Source of the DNA: Agromyces sp. CF514
GTDB lineage: Bacteria > Actinomycetota > Actinomycetes > Actinomycetales > Microbacteriaceae
DNA length: 64,000 nt
Direction of reading: 5' to 3'
Assembly (NCBI RefSeq): GCF_900113185.1
Contig: NZ_FOZD01000001.1
Coordinates: 1,178,001-1,242,000 of the forward strand
Below the pieces are notes generated by a model, which did not search any database, was not told the DNA's origin, and worked only from the letters and a program-made list of their open reading frames with translations. The translations under genes and the position numbers were made by a program. This document shows, in pieces, positions 56,627 to 64,000 of this stretch (position 1 is the first letter of the stretch; each line of letters starts with the position of its first letter).

Positions 56627-57103
56627 ATGGCCACTCCCGAATTCGTGCTCGACCTGCGCCGACACATCGGACACGCGCCCATCCCGCTCGTGGGCATCAC
56701 CGCGGTCGTCGTGCGCGGCGACGAGGTGCTGCTCGGGCGGCGCTCCGACAACGGTGCGCTCACGCCCATCACGGGCATCGTCGACCCGGGCGAGGAGCCG
56801 GCGGATGCCGCGGCACGCGAGGCCCTCGAGGAGGCCGGGGTGCGCATCCGCGTCGAGCACCTCGCCTGGGTGCACCAGATGCCGCGCACGACGCACGTGA
56901 ACGGCGACCAGGTCGACTACCTCGACCTCGTGTTCCGCTGCACGTGGATCGACGGCGACCCGTACCCCGCCGACGGCGAGATGACCGAGGTCGGCTGGTT
57001 CGCGCTCGATGACCTCGGCGAGGTGCCCGAATGGCACGTCGAGCGCATCCGCGTCGCCCTCGCCGGCGACGGCCCGACGCGCTTCGAGGGCGGGCTCGGC
57101 TGA
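56627..57103 (+). CDS. Nudix hydrolase
   Basis: 158 residues. Nudix box Gx5Ex7REUxEExGU is complete (GIVDPGEEPADAAAREALEE then AGV), with the substrate-side strand VGITAVVVRGDEVLLGRRSDNG before it. Typical of the MutT/NUDT-type clean-up enzymes (nucleotides, ADP-ribose or polyphosphates). The DAAA segment within the box comes from a palindrome half-site (about 56801). Single gene. Confidence 0.92.
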   Translation: MATPEFVLDLRRHIGHAPIPLVGITAVVVRGDEVLLGRRSDNGALTPITGIVDPGEEPADAAAREALEEAGVRIRVEHLAWVHQMPRTTHVNGDQVDYLDLVFRCTWIDGDPYPADGEMTEVGWFALDDLGEVPEWHVERIRVALAGDGPTRFEGGLG

Positions 57104-57120
57104 CCCGCTCCCGGTCGTCA

Positions 57121-57158
57121 CCCGTCACCCGGCACCCGTCACCCGGCAACCGTCACCC
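57121..57158 (+). repeat. 14-bp tandem repeat CCCGTCACCCGGCA
   Basis: Two perfect copies and a third partial one just downstream of the Nudix stop and before the next hairpin. Confidence 0.85.
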
Positions 57159-57167
57159 AGTACCTCA

Positions 57168-57224
57168 CGCGCGGACGCGAATGGTCGCCTCGACACCTCT
57201 GAGGCGACCATTCGGGTCCGCGCG
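57168..57224. terminator. Hairpin of the GCGGACGCGAATGGTCGC family
   Basis: Arms 57168-57191 and 57201-57224 pair at 23 of 24 positions, loop nine bases. It lies between the convergent Nudix and Lrp genes. Compared with 8616-8672 the arm end has changed to CCTC/GAGG on both sides, so the pairing is kept. Confidence 0.85.
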
Positions 57225-57239
57225 ATGAGCGAGCGGGGC

Positions 57240-57692
57240 TCAGATCGGCAGCGGCCGGTCGTCGACGATCGTCTTCATCACGAGGGTCGACTCGACGCGG
57301 CGCACGCCGGGCAGCGCCGAGAGCCGCTCGTCCCACAGCCGCTGGTAGGCGGGCAGGTCGGGCACGGCGACGCGCAGCAGGTAGTCGGGGTCGCCGAAGA
57401 GCCGCAGCGCCTGGATCACCTCGGGGATCTTCGCGACCGCCTCGTCGAAGGCCGGGATCGTCGCCTGGTTCGCCGACTCCATCGTCACGAACACGAGCGC
57501 GCCGAAGCCGAGCCCCACGACCTCGGGGTCGATCACCGCTCGGTACCCGGTGATCGCTCCGGAGGTCTCGAGCGCGCGCAGCCGGCGGTGCGTCGGCGAC
57601 ATGCTCAGCTGCACGCGCTCGGCGAGCTCGGTGAGGCTCTGCCGCCCGTCGAGCTGCAGTTCGGCAAGGATTCTGCGATCGATCGCGTCCAT
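57240..57692 (-). CDS. Lrp/AsnC-family transcriptional regulator
   Basis: 150 residues from ATG 57692. N-terminal HTH (DRRILAELQLDGRQSLTELA, VQLSMSPTHRRLRALETSG) and C-terminal RAM ligand domain (ALVFVTMES, GDPDYLLRVAVPDLPAYQRL, GVRRVESTLVMK). Divergent from a LysE exporter gene, the classic arrangement in which the regulator activates the exporter when an amino acid builds up. Confidence 0.92.
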   Translation of the reverse strand: MDAIDRRILAELQLDGRQSLTELAERVQLSMSPTHRRLRALETSGAITGYRAVIDPEVVGLGFGALVFVTMESANQATIPAFDEAVAKIPEVIQALRLFGDPDYLLRVAVPDLPAYQRLWDERLSALPGVRRVESTLVMKTIVDDRPLPI

Positions 57693-57809
57693 GGGGTGAA
57701 TCCTTCCACGAAGCAAACGCTGCGGGGTGAACTTCGGAAGCCTCTTCCGGGCGATCCGGCCTAGGTTCGTCGTGTCGACCGAGCCGGTCGCGCGAGAGGA
57801 GGCTCCACG

Positions 57810-58544
57810 ATGAACCCCGAGCTGCTGCTCGCCTGCTGGGGCATGATGACGCTCATGGTCGTGCTGCCCGGCCCCGACTGGGCGTACATCATCGCCGCGG
57901 GCCTGCACGACCGGTCGATCGTGCCCGCCCTCGCCGGGATCCTCGTCGGCTACCTCGCGGCCGTCGTCGCGGTCGCCGTGGGCGTCGGCGCGGCGGTCGC
58001 CGCGCTGCCCCTCGTGCTCGTCGTGCTCACGTTCGGCGCGGCCGGGTACCTCGCCTGGCTCGGCATCCGGGTGCTGCGGCGGCCTCCGGAGGTCGCGACG
58101 ATCGCCGCCGGGGTTCCGGATGTCCTCGCGGTTCCGGATGCCGCGGCGACCGTGGCGGTGATCGGCGCAGGGCCTGCCGAGGCCGCCGGGCCGCCCGCGG
58201 CATCCGCCCCTCCCCGGTCTGCGACGAACCCCTGGCTGCGACTCGCGCAGGGCGCGGGCGTCAGCGGGCTGAACCCCAAGGGCCTGCTCGTGCTCGTCGT
58301 GCTGCTGCCGCAGTTCACGGACACCGCGGGTGCGTGGCCGATCCCGGTGCAGCTCGCGGTGCTCGGCCTGATCTTCGTCGGCAATTGCGCGATCGTGTAC
58401 TCGGTGGTCGGTGCGGGCGCGAAGGCCGTGCTGCGCTCGCGCCCGACCGCGCTGAACGTGGTCTCGCGCGTCTCGGGGGCGGCGATGGTCGTGCTCGCCG
58501 TCGTGCTCGTCGCCGAGCAGGTGTCGCATCTCGCGACGGCGTGA
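57810..58544 (+). CDS. LysE-family exporter with enlarged central loop
   Basis: 244 residues from ATG 57810, after GAGAGGAGG. RhtB/LysE pattern: ELLLACWGMMTLMVVLPGPDW, YLAWLGIRVLRRP and GLNPKGLLVLVVLLPQF. Between the third and fourth helices there is an extra stretch of about 35 residues rich in A, V, P and G, partly coded by palindrome half-sites (58136 and 58196). Standard members lack it. Exports an amino acid or related metabolite, likely controlled by the divergent Lrp gene. Confidence 0.9.
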   Translation: MNPELLLACWGMMTLMVVLPGPDWAYIIAAGLHDRSIVPALAGILVGYLAAVVAVAVGVGAAVAALPLVLVVLTFGAAGYLAWLGIRVLRRPPEVATIAAGVPDVLAVPDAAATVAVIGAGPAEAAGPPAASAPPRSATNPWLRLAQGAGVSGLNPKGLLVLVVLLPQFTDTAGAWPIPVQLAVLGLIFVGNCAIVYSVVGAGAKAVLRSRPTALNVVSRVSGAAMVVLAVVLVAEQVSHLATA

Positions 58545-58559
58545 CGTGCCGGCGGTCGA

Positions 58560-59174
58560 TCAGCGGGAGAGCGCGTCGTCGAACACGAGCGTGCGCAGCA
58601 GCAGTTCGAGCGAGGCCTGCACGCGCTCGTCGGTCCAGACAGTGGGATCCTCGACGGCCTTGACCTCGTAGCCGCGGCAGTAGAGGTAGAGGATGTCGGC
58701 GATGTGCGCCGCCGTCTCGTGGTCGACCGGCTCGCCGTCGTTCGCGGCGACATGCCCGGCGCCGTCGAGGAACTTGCCGTAGGTGGCATCCGTGACGCCG
58801 CGCACGACCTCGTAGGCGTGACGGTTCGCGCCGCGCACGTCGGCGATGACCTCGATCCAGAGGCTGCGCAGCACGTTCTCCTCGGGGGAGGAGGAGCACA
58901 TCCAGCGGGTCAGGGCGGCGAGGCGCTCGACGCCGACGAGGTCGCCGAGGTGCTCGCGGCGCTCGACGTCCCACTGGGTCCGCGCGTGGTCGAGGGCGTT
59001 GGCCATGAGGTGCGCGCGCGAGGGCACGAAGTTGGTGATGTACGCGGTCGAGCGCTCGAGCCGCTCGGCGACGGCCCGCAGGGTGACGGCGCGCGTGCCG
59101 CGTTCGCGCGCGACCTCGACCGTTGCGCGGGCGATGTCGGCGAGGCGTTCGTCGGTGTCGACGTCGATCGGCAC
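58560..59174 (-). CDS. TetR-family transcriptional regulator
   Basis: 204 residues from GTG 59174. HTH: ERGTRAVTLRAVAERLERST. The C-terminal helical domain has WMCSSSPEENVLRSLWIEVIADVRG and LYLYCRGYEVKAVEDP. Divergent from a flavoenzyme/cupin operon with a promoter-operator in the gap, so it most likely controls amine or polyamine oxidation. Confidence 0.9.
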   Translation of the reverse strand: MPIDVDTDERLADIARATVEVARERGTRAVTLRAVAERLERSTAYITNFVPSRAHLMANALDHARTQWDVERREHLGDLVGVERLAALTRWMCSSSPEENVLRSLWIEVIADVRGANRHAYEVVRGVTDATYGKFLDGAGHVAANDGEPVDHETAAHIADILYLYCRGYEVKAVEDPTVWTDERVQASLELLLRTLVFDDALSR

Positions 59175-59226
59175 GGGCGCTCCTCTGCGGTCGGGGGCGG
59201 CCGCGGCATCCGCTCGTCGGCCTCGG

Positions 59227-59277
59227 TTGACAGCCTGCCATGTCGCCGCTACGTTTCAAAACACTGTTGTAAAACAG
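59227..59277 (+). promoter_or_regulatory. TTGACA-N17-TACGTT promoter with CTGTT-N4-AACAG operator
   Basis: -35 TTGACA at 59227-59232, -10 TACGTT at 59250-59255, 17-bp spacing. The 5-4-5 inverted repeat at 59264-59277 lies over the start point. The AAAACA and TTGTAAAACA parts of the same area also form an imperfect direct repeat. Confidence 0.75.
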
Positions 59278-59332
59278 GCGGATATCTCAGCGACGCGGAT
59301 GCCTCGGCGACCCGCCCCCGGAAGGAACCCCC

Positions 59333-60703
59333 ATGACGACGAACGGCGGCGTCTCGTTCTGGCTCCAGCAGGTCGGCATGCCGACCCCCCGTGCGATCCT
59401 GCCCGGCGACCTCGACGTCGACGTCGCGATCGTCGGTGCGGGATACACCGGCCTCTGGGCGGCGTACTACCTCAAGCGCGACCAGCCCGACCTCAGGGTG
59501 GCCGTGCTCGAACGCCGCTTCGCGGGCTACGGCGCGTCGGGCCGCAACGGCGGCTGGCTCACCAACTCGGTCACCGGCGGCCGCGCGCAGTACGTCAAGC
59601 AGCACGGCCGCGACGCCGCCATCGCCCAGCAGGTCGCGCTCAACGAGGCCGTCGACGAGGTCATCAGGGTCGCGGGCGTCGAGCGCATCGACGCGGACAT
59701 CCGCAAGGGCGGCGAGCTGAACGTCGCGACCACGCCCGCCCAGCTCGCGCGGCTGCGGGGCTACGCGGCCTCCGAGCAGGACTGGCCCGCGACCGACCTC
59801 GTGCTGCTCGACGCCCGGCAGGCCGCCGATCGCGTGAACGTCTTCGGCGTGCTCGGCGCGGCCTGGCATCCGCACTGCGCGCGAGTGCACCCCGCCAAGC
59901 TCGTGCTCGGCCTCGCCGCCGCCGTCGAGCGACTCGGCGTCACGATCTACGAGAACACGACCGTCACCGAGATCCGCCCGGGCGAGGCGCGCACCGAGCA
60001 CGGCACCGTTCGCGCCGCACACGTGCTGCGCGCGACCGAGGGCTTCACGCCCGACCTGCACGGCGAGCACCGCACGTGGCTGCCCATGAACTCCTCGCTC
60101 ATCGTGACCGAGCCGCTCGCGGCATCCGTCTGGGACGAGATCGGCTGGAACGAGCGCGACACGCTCGGCGACATGGCGCACGTGTACATGTACGCCCAGC
60201 GCACCGCCGACGACCGCATCGCGTTCGGCGGGCGCGGCGTGCCCTACCGCTACGGCTCGCGCGTCGACCAGGACGGTCGCACCCAGGAGCGCACGATCGA
60301 GAGCCTCGGCGCGCTGCTCGCGCGGTTCTTCCCGAGTGCAGCGGATGCCGCGATCGACCATGCCTGGTCGGGGGTGCTCGGCGTGCCGCGCGACTGGGCG
60401 GCCACCGTCGGCCACGACCCGGCGACCGGCCTCGGCTGGGCCGGTGGATACGTCGGCACGGGTGTCACCGCGACGAACCTCGCCGGCCGCACGCTGCGCG
60501 ACCTCGTGCTCGGGCACGACACCGAGCTCACCCGCCTGCCGTGGGTGGGTCACCGCGCGCGCAAGTGGGAGGTCGAGCCGCTGCGGTGGCTCGCCGTGCA
60601 GGCGATCTACGGCGCCTACCACGCGGCCGATCGCGCCGAGCTGCGCGGCCGCGCGACCACCTCGCCCATCGCGCACGTCGCCGACCTCGTCGCCGGGCGC
60701 TGA
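59333..60703 (+). CDS. FAD-dependent amine-oxidase-type oxidoreductase (DAO family; PuuB-like)
   Basis: 456 residues. The DAO/FAD fold opens with VDVAIVGAGYTGLWAAYYLKR (GxGxxG). Next are GYGASGRNGGWLTNSVTGG, typical of gamma-glutamylputrescine oxidase and relatives, then GGRGVPYRYG, and the C-terminal GWAGGYVGTGVTATNLAGRT. Probably oxidises a polyamine-derived or amino-acid-type amine. The TetR gene controls it and the cupin gene follows. Exact amine not determinable. Confidence 0.9.
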   Translation: MTTNGGVSFWLQQVGMPTPRAILPGDLDVDVAIVGAGYTGLWAAYYLKRDQPDLRVAVLERRFAGYGASGRNGGWLTNSVTGGRAQYVKQHGRDAAIAQQVALNEAVDEVIRVAGVERIDADIRKGGELNVATTPAQLARLRGYAASEQDWPATDLVLLDARQAADRVNVFGVLGAAWHPHCARVHPAKLVLGLAAAVERLGVTIYENTTVTEIRPGEARTEHGTVRAAHVLRATEGFTPDLHGEHRTWLPMNSSLIVTEPLAASVWDEIGWNERDTLGDMAHVYMYAQRTADDRIAFGGRGVPYRYGSRVDQDGRTQERTIESLGALLARFFPSAADAAIDHAWSGVLGVPRDWAATVGHDPATGLGWAGGYVGTGVTATNLAGRTLRDLVLGHDTELTRLPWVGHRARKWEVEPLRWLAVQAIYGAYHAADRAELRGRATTSPIAHVADLVAGR

Positions 60704-60711
60704 GGCGCGCC

Positions 60712-60775
60712 CCGACCCCGGCTCGACCTCGCGCCGGCTCCGTTCCGACCCCGCCCCGACCCCGCTCCGACCCCG
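60712..60775 (+). repeat. CCGACCCCG repeat, within-operon gap
   Basis: One copy of CCGACCCCG at 60712 and three more at 11-bp spacing (60745, 60756, 60767), in the 86-bp gap between the flavoenzyme and cupin genes. Same unit as the tandem array at 6982-7040. Confidence 0.9.
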
Positions 60776-60789
60776 CAGAGGAGAACTCC

Positions 60790-61182
60790 ATGCCCGAGAC
60801 ATCCGCACCCCGCCCTTCGATCGCGACCGTCGCCGGCCTCGACCCGCTCGCTCGCGACCTCGGCGCCCGCACGCCGAAGCCGACCGCGACCACCGACGGC
60901 GTGCTCGAGGCGTCCGCGACCCTGTGGGCCCGTGCCGGGCTCGACGTCGGCTACTGGGAGTGCACGCCCGGGCGCTTCACCGCGACCCGCGACGGCTACA
61001 CCGAGATCTGCCAGTTCCTCGAGGGGCGGGTCGTGATCGAGGTCGACGGCGAGGCGCCGATCACGCTCGGCGCCGGCGACACGCTCGTGATGCCGAGCGG
61101 ATGGCGCGGCGTCTGGCACGTGCTCGAAACCGTTCGCAAGCTCTACGTCACCATCGACGACACGACGGATCCGGCCGCGTAG
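60790..61182 (+). CDS. Cupin-domain protein (DUF861/ureidoglycine-aminohydrolase-like)
   Basis: 130 residues from ATG 60790, after AGAGGAGAA. YTEICQFLEGRVVIEVDGEAPIT and LGAGDTLVMPSGWRGVWHVLE form the DUF861-type cupin; the usual metal ligands are not all visible. This cupin class is often coded beside the polyamine flavoenzyme. Function as a metabolite-binding or small hydrolase subunit is inferred. Confidence 0.82.
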   Translation: MPETSAPRPSIATVAGLDPLARDLGARTPKPTATTDGVLEASATLWARAGLDVGYWECTPGRFTATRDGYTEICQFLEGRVVIEVDGEAPITLGAGDTLVMPSGWRGVWHVLETVRKLYVTIDDTTDPAA

Positions 61183-61241
61183 AGCCCACTTCAGCCGAGC
61201 GCGCGCTCCGCCCCGCACTGCCCCGATCGCGCGCCCGCCGG

Positions 61242-61247
61242 TAGTCT
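61242..61247 (+). promoter_or_regulatory. -10 element (TAGTCT) of a leaderless gene
   Basis: TAGTCT ends six bases before ATG 61254; the six bases are C/G-only and no ribosome site is present. Confidence 0.55.
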
Positions 61248-61253
61248 CGCCCC

Positions 61254-63683
61254 ATGAGCGCGACGGATGTCGAGACTCCCGTGGGCCTGACCGAAGCCGA
61301 GGTGGCGCAGCGCGTCGCCGACGGACGCACGAACGCGTTCTCGCAGCAGTCGAGCCGCAGCGCCGCGAGCATCATCCGCGCGAACGTGCTCACGCTGTTC
61401 AACGGCATCATCGCCGCGTGCTTCCTCGTGCTGCTCCTGCTCGGCCGCTGGCAGGACGCGCTCTTCGGGTTCAGCGCGATCGCGAACACGATCATCGGCT
61501 CGGTGCAGGAGTTCCGGGCCAAGGCCGCCCTCGACAAGCTCGCGCTCCTGCACGCGCCGCGTGCGCGGGTGCGTCGCGCCGGCGACGCGCAGGAGATCGC
61601 CGTCGCCGACGTCGTACTCGACGACCTGCTCGTGCTGCGCGCGGGCGATCAGGTTCCGGCAGACGCGCGCGTCGTGGCATCCGCCCACCTGCAGCTCGAC
61701 GAGTCGATGCTCACGGGGGAGTCGGACGCGGTCGACAAGGTGCCGGGCGACGAGGTGCTGTCGGGTTCGATCGTGATCGCCGGCGAGGGCGAGGCCGTCG
61801 TGGTCAGGGTCGGCGCCGACTCGTTCGCCAACAAGCTCGCCGCCGAGGCGAAGAAGTTCTCGCTCGTCGCGAGCGAGCTGCGTTCGTCGATCGACAAGGT
61901 GCTGCGGGTCGTGAGCTGGATCGTGGGGCCGATCGCGCTGCTCGTCTTCAACGCGCAGATCATGGTGTTCGGCGGCTGGGAGCAGGCGTTCGAGTCGGGG
62001 GACTGGCGCCAGGCCGCGGTGAACACGATCGCTGCGCTCGTGGCGATGATCCCGCTCGGACTCGTGCTCATGACGAGCATCGCGTTCGCGGTCGGCGCGG
62101 TGAAGCTCGCCGGACAGCAGGTGCTCGTGCAGGAACTCGCCGCAGTCGAGGGCCTCGCGCGGGTCGACCTCATCTGCCTCGACAAGACCGGCACTCTGAC
62201 CGAGGGCACCATCGCGTTCGACGCCGAGCACCCGGTCGACGGTGGCGTCACCCCAGACGGTTGGCGCCGCGCGCTCGCATGGGCCGGCGGCGATCCCGAG
62301 GCGAACGCCACCGCCCGCTGTCTCGCCGAGGCGTACCGCGACGCACCCTCGCATGAGCCGATCGCACGCATCCCGTTCTCGTCCGCTCGCAAGTGGAGCG
62401 CCTTCGAGTTCGCCGCCGGTTCGGATGCGGCGACGGATGCCCCGACGGATGCCGCGGGCAGCTGGGTGCTCGGCGGGCCCGAGATGGTCTTCCCCGACAA
62501 CCGGCTCGCGGGCGATGCGCGCGAGCTCGCGGCATCCGGGCTCCGCACCCTCGTGCTCGCACACTCGACGTCGCCGCTCGACGAGGAGGCCGAGGCGCTT
62601 CCGGCCGGGCTCACGCCGGTCGCGCTGCTGACCTTCCGCGAGCGCATCCGCACCGACGCCGCCGAGACGCTCGCGTACTTCGCCGAGCAGGGCGTCGCCG
62701 TGCGCATCATCTCGGGCGACAACCCCGACACCGTCGCGGCCATCGCCCGGAGCGTCGGCCTCGACGCGGCGGTCGGGTTCGACGCGCGGCAGCTGCCCGA
62801 GGACCCCGCGGAGCTGTCCGAGCTGCTGCAGCGGCACCTCGTGTTCGGCCGCGTGACGCCCCAGCAGAAGAAGGCCATCGTGGTCGCGCTGAAGGAGGCG
62901 GGCCACACGGTCGCGATGACGGGCGACGGGGTGAACGACGCGCTCGCCATCAAGGAGGCCGACATGGGCATCGCGATGGAGTCGGGCGCCGCGGCCACCA
63001 AGGCGGTCGCGCGCATCGTGCTGCTCGACGGCCGGTTCTCGCACCTGCCGAGGGTCGTGGCCGAGGGGCGGCAGGTGATCGCGAACATCGAGCGCGTCTC
63101 GATGCTGTTCCTCACCAAGACCGTCTACGCAACGGGGCTGGCGGTGCTCTTCGGCCTGTTCGTGCTGCAGTTCCCCTTCCTGCCGCGCCAGTTGTCGGTC
63201 ATCGACGGGCTCACGATCGGCATCCCGGCGTTCTTCCTCGCGCTCATGCCCAACGCGCGCCGGTACGTGCCCGGCTTCCTGCGGCGATCGCTGAGCTTCG
63301 CGATCCCGACGGGCGTCGTCGTGGCGGTCGCGCTCTTCGTCTACAGCTGGTTGGCGACGCAGGCCGGCATCGGTCAGGACGAGCTGCGCACCGGATCCAC
63401 GCTGCTGCTGACCATCATCGGGCTCTGGATCCTCACGGTGCTCTCGCGTCCGATCGACGGCTGGAAGATCCTCATCATCGGGTCGATGATGCTCGGCCTG
63501 ATCCTCGTCTACTCGGTGCCGCTCGTCACGGAGTTCCTGGTCTTCGTCGATCCGTCGATCGTGACCGCCGCGCTCGTGCTCGTCGTGTCGGTCGTGAGCA
63601 TCGCGCTCATCGAGGTGATCAGGTTCGTGCACCTGCGCTACGTGCGAAGAACCGCGCGGTTCGACCCGTCCACAGCACCGTGA
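61254..63683 (+). CDS. P-type cation-transporting ATPase (CtpE-like)
   Basis: 809 residues. P-type hallmarks in order: TGES (154-157), IPLG in the fourth membrane region (266-269, in place of a CPC or PEGL metal site), phosphorylation site D310-KTGT, TGDGVND in the P domain, and several C-terminal helices. No N-terminal CxxC metal domain. Without a heavy-metal CPC the substrate is more likely calcium or another non-heavy cation, as in the CtpE-type group. Its last 65 bases overlap the convergent membrane-protein gene. Confidence 0.9.
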   Translation: MSATDVETPVGLTEAEVAQRVADGRTNAFSQQSSRSAASIIRANVLTLFNGIIAACFLVLLLLGRWQDALFGFSAIANTIIGSVQEFRAKAALDKLALLHAPRARVRRAGDAQEIAVADVVLDDLLVLRAGDQVPADARVVASAHLQLDESMLTGESDAVDKVPGDEVLSGSIVIAGEGEAVVVRVGADSFANKLAAEAKKFSLVASELRSSIDKVLRVVSWIVGPIALLVFNAQIMVFGGWEQAFESGDWRQAAVNTIAALVAMIPLGLVLMTSIAFAVGAVKLAGQQVLVQELAAVEGLARVDLICLDKTGTLTEGTIAFDAEHPVDGGVTPDGWRRALAWAGGDPEANATARCLAEAYRDAPSHEPIARIPFSSARKWSAFEFAAGSDAATDAPTDAAGSWVLGGPEMVFPDNRLAGDARELAASGLRTLVLAHSTSPLDEEAEALPAGLTPVALLTFRERIRTDAAETLAYFAEQGVAVRIISGDNPDTVAAIARSVGLDAAVGFDARQLPEDPAELSELLQRHLVFGRVTPQQKKAIVVALKEAGHTVAMTGDGVNDALAIKEADMGIAMESGAAATKAVARIVLLDGRFSHLPRVVAEGRQVIANIERVSMLFLTKTVYATGLAVLFGLFVLQFPFLPRQLSVIDGLTIGIPAFFLALMPNARRYVPGFLRRSLSFAIPTGVVVAVALFVYSWLATQAGIGQDELRTGSTLLLTIIGLWILTVLSRPIDGWKILIIGSMMLGLILVYSVPLVTEFLVFVDPSIVTAALVLVVSVVSIALIEVIRFVHLRYVRRTARFDPSTAP

Positions 63684-63993
63684 TCGCGCCGGCCACGAGC
63701 ACGAGGTCCACGATCACGAACCATTGATCCGGCGAGGCGATCAGGATGACCGCGTCGAGTGCGATCGTCAGGCCGAGCAGGACGGTCACGAGCACGCGGG
63801 CGTCGCGCCTCGCACGCGTGAGCCCGGCGGCGATCGTGATCACGAACAGGCCGAGCAGCACGACGCAGGCCCCCACGACGGTGACGACGAAGCGTTCGCT
63901 CGCGCTCGTGTCGGGCAGGTAGCGGCCGAACATCACCGCGATGCCCGCGACGATCTGCGCGATGCCCGTGACGTACCCGAGCACGACCGCCAC
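63619..63993 (-). CDS. Small membrane protein, N-terminus may lie beyond the window
   Basis: At least 124 residues; the likely GTG start at 63993 is seven bases from the window end, so a longer form is possible. Four hydrophobic segments (VLGYVTGIAQIVAGIAVMFG, VVTVVGACVVLLGLFVITI, VLVTVLLGLTIALDAVILI and VIVDLVLVAGAITVLW). Unknown function; resembles a two- to four-helix SPW-type membrane protein only in outline. Overlaps the 3' end of the ATPase gene on the other strand. Confidence 0.6.
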   Translation of the reverse strand: MAVVLGYVTGIAQIVAGIAVMFGRYLPDTSASERFVVTVVGACVVLLGLFVITIAAGLTRARRDARVLVTVLLGLTIALDAVILIASPDQWFVIVDLVLVAGAITVLWTGRTARFFARSAGART

Positions 63994-64000
63994 GACGAGC

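Noticed and set aside
61191..63632. Minus-strand open frame of about 813 codons opposite the P-type ATPase
   Set aside because: Composition typical of antisense in GC-rich genes; all P-type motifs are on the plus strand.

Overview
This is 64 kb of chromosome from a very GC-rich actinobacterium. The GAC, GCG and CTC codon preference, the many GTG starts, the leaderless-looking promoters, a LAxTG-type surface protein, a CtpE-like P-type ATPase and the very frequent octamers CGGATGCC / GGCATCCG all suggest Microbacteriaceae (Agromyces/Microbacterium-like). The family assignment is an inference. I see no rRNA, tRNA, CRISPR array, insertion sequence, integrase or phage gene. The window is dense, ordinary-looking chromosome (about 62 genes) rich in carbon-catabolism operons, each with its own local regulator.

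Layout. (1) 1-8568, plus strand: a translationally coupled operon holding the end of an enolase-superfamily sugar-acid dehydratase, an MBL-fold hydrolase, a Gfo/Idh/MocA oxidoreductase, a CaiB/BaiF CoA-transferase, an odd solute-binding-protein-like protein without a signal peptide, a crotonase, a FAH-family protein and a ketoglutarate-semialdehyde-type ALDH. This resembles a Weimberg-type sugar-acid route joined to CoA chemistry. (2) 8687-10530, minus strand: a KduD-like SDR and a zinc alcohol dehydrogenase. (3) 10666-15420: aldo/keto reductase, FadR-type GntR regulator, lactonase, FAH-family hydrolase, SDR and RhaM-type mutarotase. Together these match the non-phosphorylative L-fucose pathway (fucose to fuconolactone to fuconate, then 2-keto-3-deoxyfuconate and 2,4-diketo-3-deoxyfuconate, then pyruvate plus lactate). 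Only the fuconate dehydratase is absent from the local set. (4) 15447-33547: mixed housekeeping and defence-like genes. They include alpha/beta hydrolases, a YcaQ-like DNA glycosylase next to a BBE-like flavoenzyme, an ABC-F ATPase, a large LuxR (LAL) regulator, a CPBP protease, a TetR/SDR pair, an orphan protein with faint class II synthetase-like features, and an epoxide hydrolase divergent from a WYL regulator. (5) 33723-40125: LacI regulator, two permeases, a lipoprotein binding protein and a GH35 beta-galactosidase, with two LacI operators. (6) 40185-47864: F420-type oxidoreductase, LysE exporter, VOC protein, proline racemase-family plus ornithine-cyclodeaminase-family pair, a GyrI/SRPBCC/ArsR group with twin operators, an orphan protein, and a TetR/SDR pair. 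(7) 47997-51584: a 963-residue lamin-tail-domain surface protein with a sortase signal and a convergent membrane protein. (8) 51846-56555: TetR, NCS1 permease, DUF917 and hydantoinase/oxoprolinase operon for a cyclic amide or hydantoin-like compound. (9) 56627-64000: Nudix, Lrp with a divergent LysE exporter, TetR with an amine-oxidase-type flavoenzyme and cupin, a P-type ATPase, and a membrane protein running to the window edge.

Two non-genic systems run across the window. The first is the self-complementary 16-mer GGATGCCGCGGCATCC and its half-sites. It occurs in frame inside proteins (as D-A-A-A-S), in protein tails, and as intergenic hairpins. The second is a separate hairpin family (arm GCGGACGCGAATGGTCGC) found three times, each time between convergent genes. 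With the several operators and the nine leaderless-type promoters, these are the most distinctive sequence-level signals. No computation or database search was possible, so family names rest on motifs and context.
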